From Flagellimonas myxillae (GTDB taxonomy: Bacteria; Bacteroidota; Bacteroidia; Flavobacteriales; Flavobacteriaceae), in assembly GCF_023502235.1 (NCBI RefSeq), contig NZ_JAMFLY010000002.1, positions 885,667 to 949,666 of the forward strand: DNA of 64,000 nucleotides, read 5' to 3'. Within the stretch, counting starts at the first letter, position 1; each line of letters starts with the position of its first letter. The position numbers were made by a program, and so were the translations under genes. Positions 62,231 through 64,000 of the stretch are shown here, piece by piece. The notes under the pieces are model-generated. The model was given only the letters and a program-made list of their open reading frames with translations, did not search any database and had not been told where the DNA came from.

Positions 62231-62746
62231 ATGGTTATAAAATCGGTTAGGGGATTTACCCCAGAATTTGGCAATGATTGTTTTATTGCGGAAAATGCCA
62301 CCATCGTTGGGGAGGTCAAAATGGGTGACCAATGTAGTATTTGGTTCAATGCAGTGGTTCGTGGGGATGTCAATTACATCAAAATGGGAAACAAGGTGAA
62401 TGTTCAGGATGGAGCGGTAATCCACGGCACCTATCAAAAAGCCCCGACCACCATAGGAAACAATGTTTCCATCGGTCATAATGCGGTGGTACACGGATGT
62501 ACCGTAAAAGACAATGTACTTATTGGAATGGGAAGTATTATTATGGATGGATGTGTTGTCGAAAGCAACTCCATAATAGCCGCAGGAGCTGTGGTGACCC
62601 AGGGGACCCACGTTGAAGCTGGCAGTATTTACGCCGGGATGCCAGCAAAAAAAATCAAGGATATTAGTCCAGAACTAAGTTCAGGGGAGATAGATCGAAT
62701 TGCCAATGCCTATGTGACCTACTCGAGTTGGTTCAAGGAGCAATAG
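62231..62746 (+). CDS. Gamma-carbonic anhydrase-like hexapeptide-repeat protein
   Basis: A 171-residue left-handed beta-helix protein (hexapeptide repeats about 20-130). Metal-ligand His are visible in NVQDGAVIHGTY and SIGHNAVVHGC, matching the gamma-carbonic anhydrase family, although many members are not active carbonic anhydrases. The C-terminus forms a helix. It starts 11 bp after the response regulator. Confidence 0.88.
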   Translation: MVIKSVRGFTPEFGNDCFIAENATIVGEVKMGDQCSIWFNAVVRGDVNYIKMGNKVNVQDGAVIHGTYQKAPTTIGNNVSIGHNAVVHGCTVKDNVLIGMGSIIMDGCVVESNSIIAAGAVVTQGTHVEAGSIYAGMPAKKIKDISPELSSGEIDRIANAYVTYSSWFKEQ

Positions 62747-62808
62747 GTGTCATTTAGCCTGAAACCCAGGACCCGAAATCCCTAGCCAAAAATCCAACCC
62801 CCAACATT

Positions 62809-62828
62809 CTAAAATATCGCTATTTTAG
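62809..62828. promoter_or_regulatory. Inverted repeat before fabD
   Basis: CTAAAATA (62809-62816) and TATTTTAG (62821-62828) form a perfect 8-bp inverted repeat with a 4-base spacer, ending 21 bp before the fabD ATG. The right arm resembles the -7 element TAnnTTTG with one mismatch. It may be an operator over the promoter; a terminator is less likely since no T-run follows. Confidence 0.4.
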
Positions 62829-62849
62829 CGAAATCAAAACTCGACCAAA

Positions 62850-63731
62850 ATGAACGCTTATATTTTTCCTGGACAAGGTGCCCAATTTGTAGGGATGGGC
62901 CTAGATCTTTATGAAAACCACGCTCTAGCACAAGAATTGTTTGAACAAGCCAACGATATATTGGGTTTTTCCATTACAGACGTTATGTTTGAAGGTACTC
63001 CCGAAGATTTAAAACAGACCAAGGTTACACAGCCGGCCATATTTTTGCATTCGGTAATTCTAAGTAAGGTTTTGGGAGATGCGTTTAAACCAGACATGGT
63101 TGCAGGTCATTCCTTAGGAGAGTTTTCCGCCTTGGTGGCCAATGGCACCTTAAATTTTGAAGATGGCCTTAAGTTGGTTTCGCAAAGAGCTTTGGCCATG
63201 CAGAAGGCATGCGAAATAAAACCAAGTACCATGGCAGCCGTACTGGGATTGGCTGATGAGGTTGTGGAAGAAATATGTGGTAACACAGAAGGTATTGTGG
63301 TGCCTGCAAATTATAATTGCCCGGGCCAATTGGTTATTTCTGGGGAGGTTGAAGCAGTAAATGCAGCTTGTGAAAAACTAAAGGATGCTGGCGCAAGAAG
63401 GGCGCTTTTATTACCTGTTGGTGGAGCTTTTCACTCCCCATTGATGGAACCTGCAAGGGAAGAGTTGGCCTCCGCAATTGAGGCAACAAATTTTAATCAA
63501 GCTGGTTGCCCAATTTATCAGAATGTCACTACAACTGCGGTGACAAGTGCAGATGAAATCAAGCAAAACCTAATTCTGCAGTTGACCGCACCTGTTAAAT
63601 GGACACAAAGTGTTCAGCAAATGGTAAAGGATGGAGGAAATTCATTCATCGAAGTGGGGCCAGGAAAAGTTTTGCAAGGCTTGGTAAGGAAGATTGAATC
63701 TGGGGTGGAAACTGCTTCTGCAGCGCTTTAG
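62850..63731 (+). CDS. fabD: Malonyl-CoA:ACP transacylase FabD
   Basis: FabD loads malonyl groups onto acyl carrier protein for fatty acid synthesis. The 293-residue protein opens with AYIFPGQGAQFVGMG, has the nucleophile S88 in GHSLGEFSAL, the catalytic His in GGAFHSPLM and the C-terminal FIEVGPGKVLQGLV. Length is typical. An inverted repeat lies just upstream. Confidence 0.97.
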   Translation: MNAYIFPGQGAQFVGMGLDLYENHALAQELFEQANDILGFSITDVMFEGTPEDLKQTKVTQPAIFLHSVILSKVLGDAFKPDMVAGHSLGEFSALVANGTLNFEDGLKLVSQRALAMQKACEIKPSTMAAVLGLADEVVEEICGNTEGIVVPANYNCPGQLVISGEVEAVNAACEKLKDAGARRALLLPVGGAFHSPLMEPAREELASAIEATNFNQAGCPIYQNVTTTAVTSADEIKQNLILQLTAPVKWTQSVQQMVKDGGNSFIEVGPGKVLQGLVRKIESGVETASAAL

Positions 63732-63889
63732 TCTGCGGTTAACCATGGGATAAACGTAGTTCATCCGAGAAACCTAGATTTAATCCACAAAGTTGGTGCT
63801 TTCCCTTAATTTTTTAGTAATATTGATTCTTCCCAAATAACCTACCTATGATGGAATAAAGAACCCAGCTGATAATCTTGAAATAGGTA

Positions 63890-64000
63890 ATGTTAACCTT
63901 CTTAAAAAAAGCCTCACAAGCATCTGACTTCATTCTTTTTGGAAGAAAATCCTGGATTTTGGTTTTTTCCCTTGCCTTTGTTGGCATGGGTTACGGACAG
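63890..64000 (+). CDS. N-terminus of an exported protein (partial, runs off the window)
   Basis: An ATG at 63890 opens a frame of 37 codons to the window end. It encodes MLTFLKKASQASDFILFGRK followed by the hydrophobic SWILVFSLAFVGMGYGQ, a signal peptide with a typical Bacteroidota '-GQ' end. The rest lies outside, so the function cannot be named. The 158 bp between fabD and this start shows no clear promoter or terminator. Confidence 0.55.
   Translation, partial: MLTFLKKASQASDFILFGRKSWILVFSLAFVGMGYGQ

Overview
The window is chromosomal DNA of a member of the Flavobacteriaceae (Bacteroidota), probably near Muricauda/Flagellimonas; the genus is inference. The evidence is a type IX secretion translocon gene (sprA) and a PorP/SprF protein, an alternative complex III operon, a NusA-IF2 pair with a long charged IF2 N-terminus, lipoprotein and '-AQ' type signal peptides, near absence of Shine-Dalgarno sites, and many intergenic copies of the Bacteroidota promoter pattern TTTG-N17..20-TAnnTTTG. 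No rRNA, tRNA, CRISPR array, insertion sequence or prophage gene was seen.

Layout. 1-2936: end of nusA, infB and a strong terminator. 2937-3404: a 7-bp tandem repeat and degenerate low-complexity DNA. 3405-15732: a SPOR protein, then divergently one long respiratory operon, actABCDEF plus coxB and coxA, with a promoter at 3895-3924 and a terminator at 15707-15732. 15805-17659: a DUF2807 protein and ruvB. 17794-23008: an accessory block between ruvB and queG. It holds a DUF4242/cyclase-like/AraC regulator, a secreted DUF4242 protein, a TsdA-like diheme cytochrome, two exported DsrE-fold proteins, and a TetR/cupin pair. 23062-37344: core genes queG, an SLC45-type transporter, maeB, ruvA, sprA, gcvH, a VanZ-like gene and tonB. 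37440-38595: an unknown gene and two small XRE regulators. 38600-38880: a second low-complexity island. 38865-45109: a metallo-beta-lactamase-fold hydrolase, then the second cytochrome oxidase locus (ctaB, two subunit III genes, subunit IV, a SCO protein with a degenerate thioredoxin-like companion, DUF420, and a small CxxC protein). 45273-51004: a MacAB-TolC type exporter operon. 51021-64000: tsaB, mscS, a DUF255 protein, dodecin, an Nfu-type protein, an orphan porP, a DUF4349/VWA pair, a LytS/LytTR two-component system, a gamma-carbonic anhydrase-like protein, fabD, and the start of one more gene.

The two respiratory loci fit together. Complex III (ActA-F) oxidises quinol, CoxA/B form the catalytic oxidase core, and the second locus supplies heme O synthesis, the remaining subunits and copper delivery. 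The most unusual region is 17.8-22.5 kb. It looks like an inserted periplasmic sulfur-chemistry cassette with its own unusual regulator, because ruvB, queG, maeB, ruvA and sprA on either side are ordinary housekeeping genes. That reading is inference from domain content and gene order.
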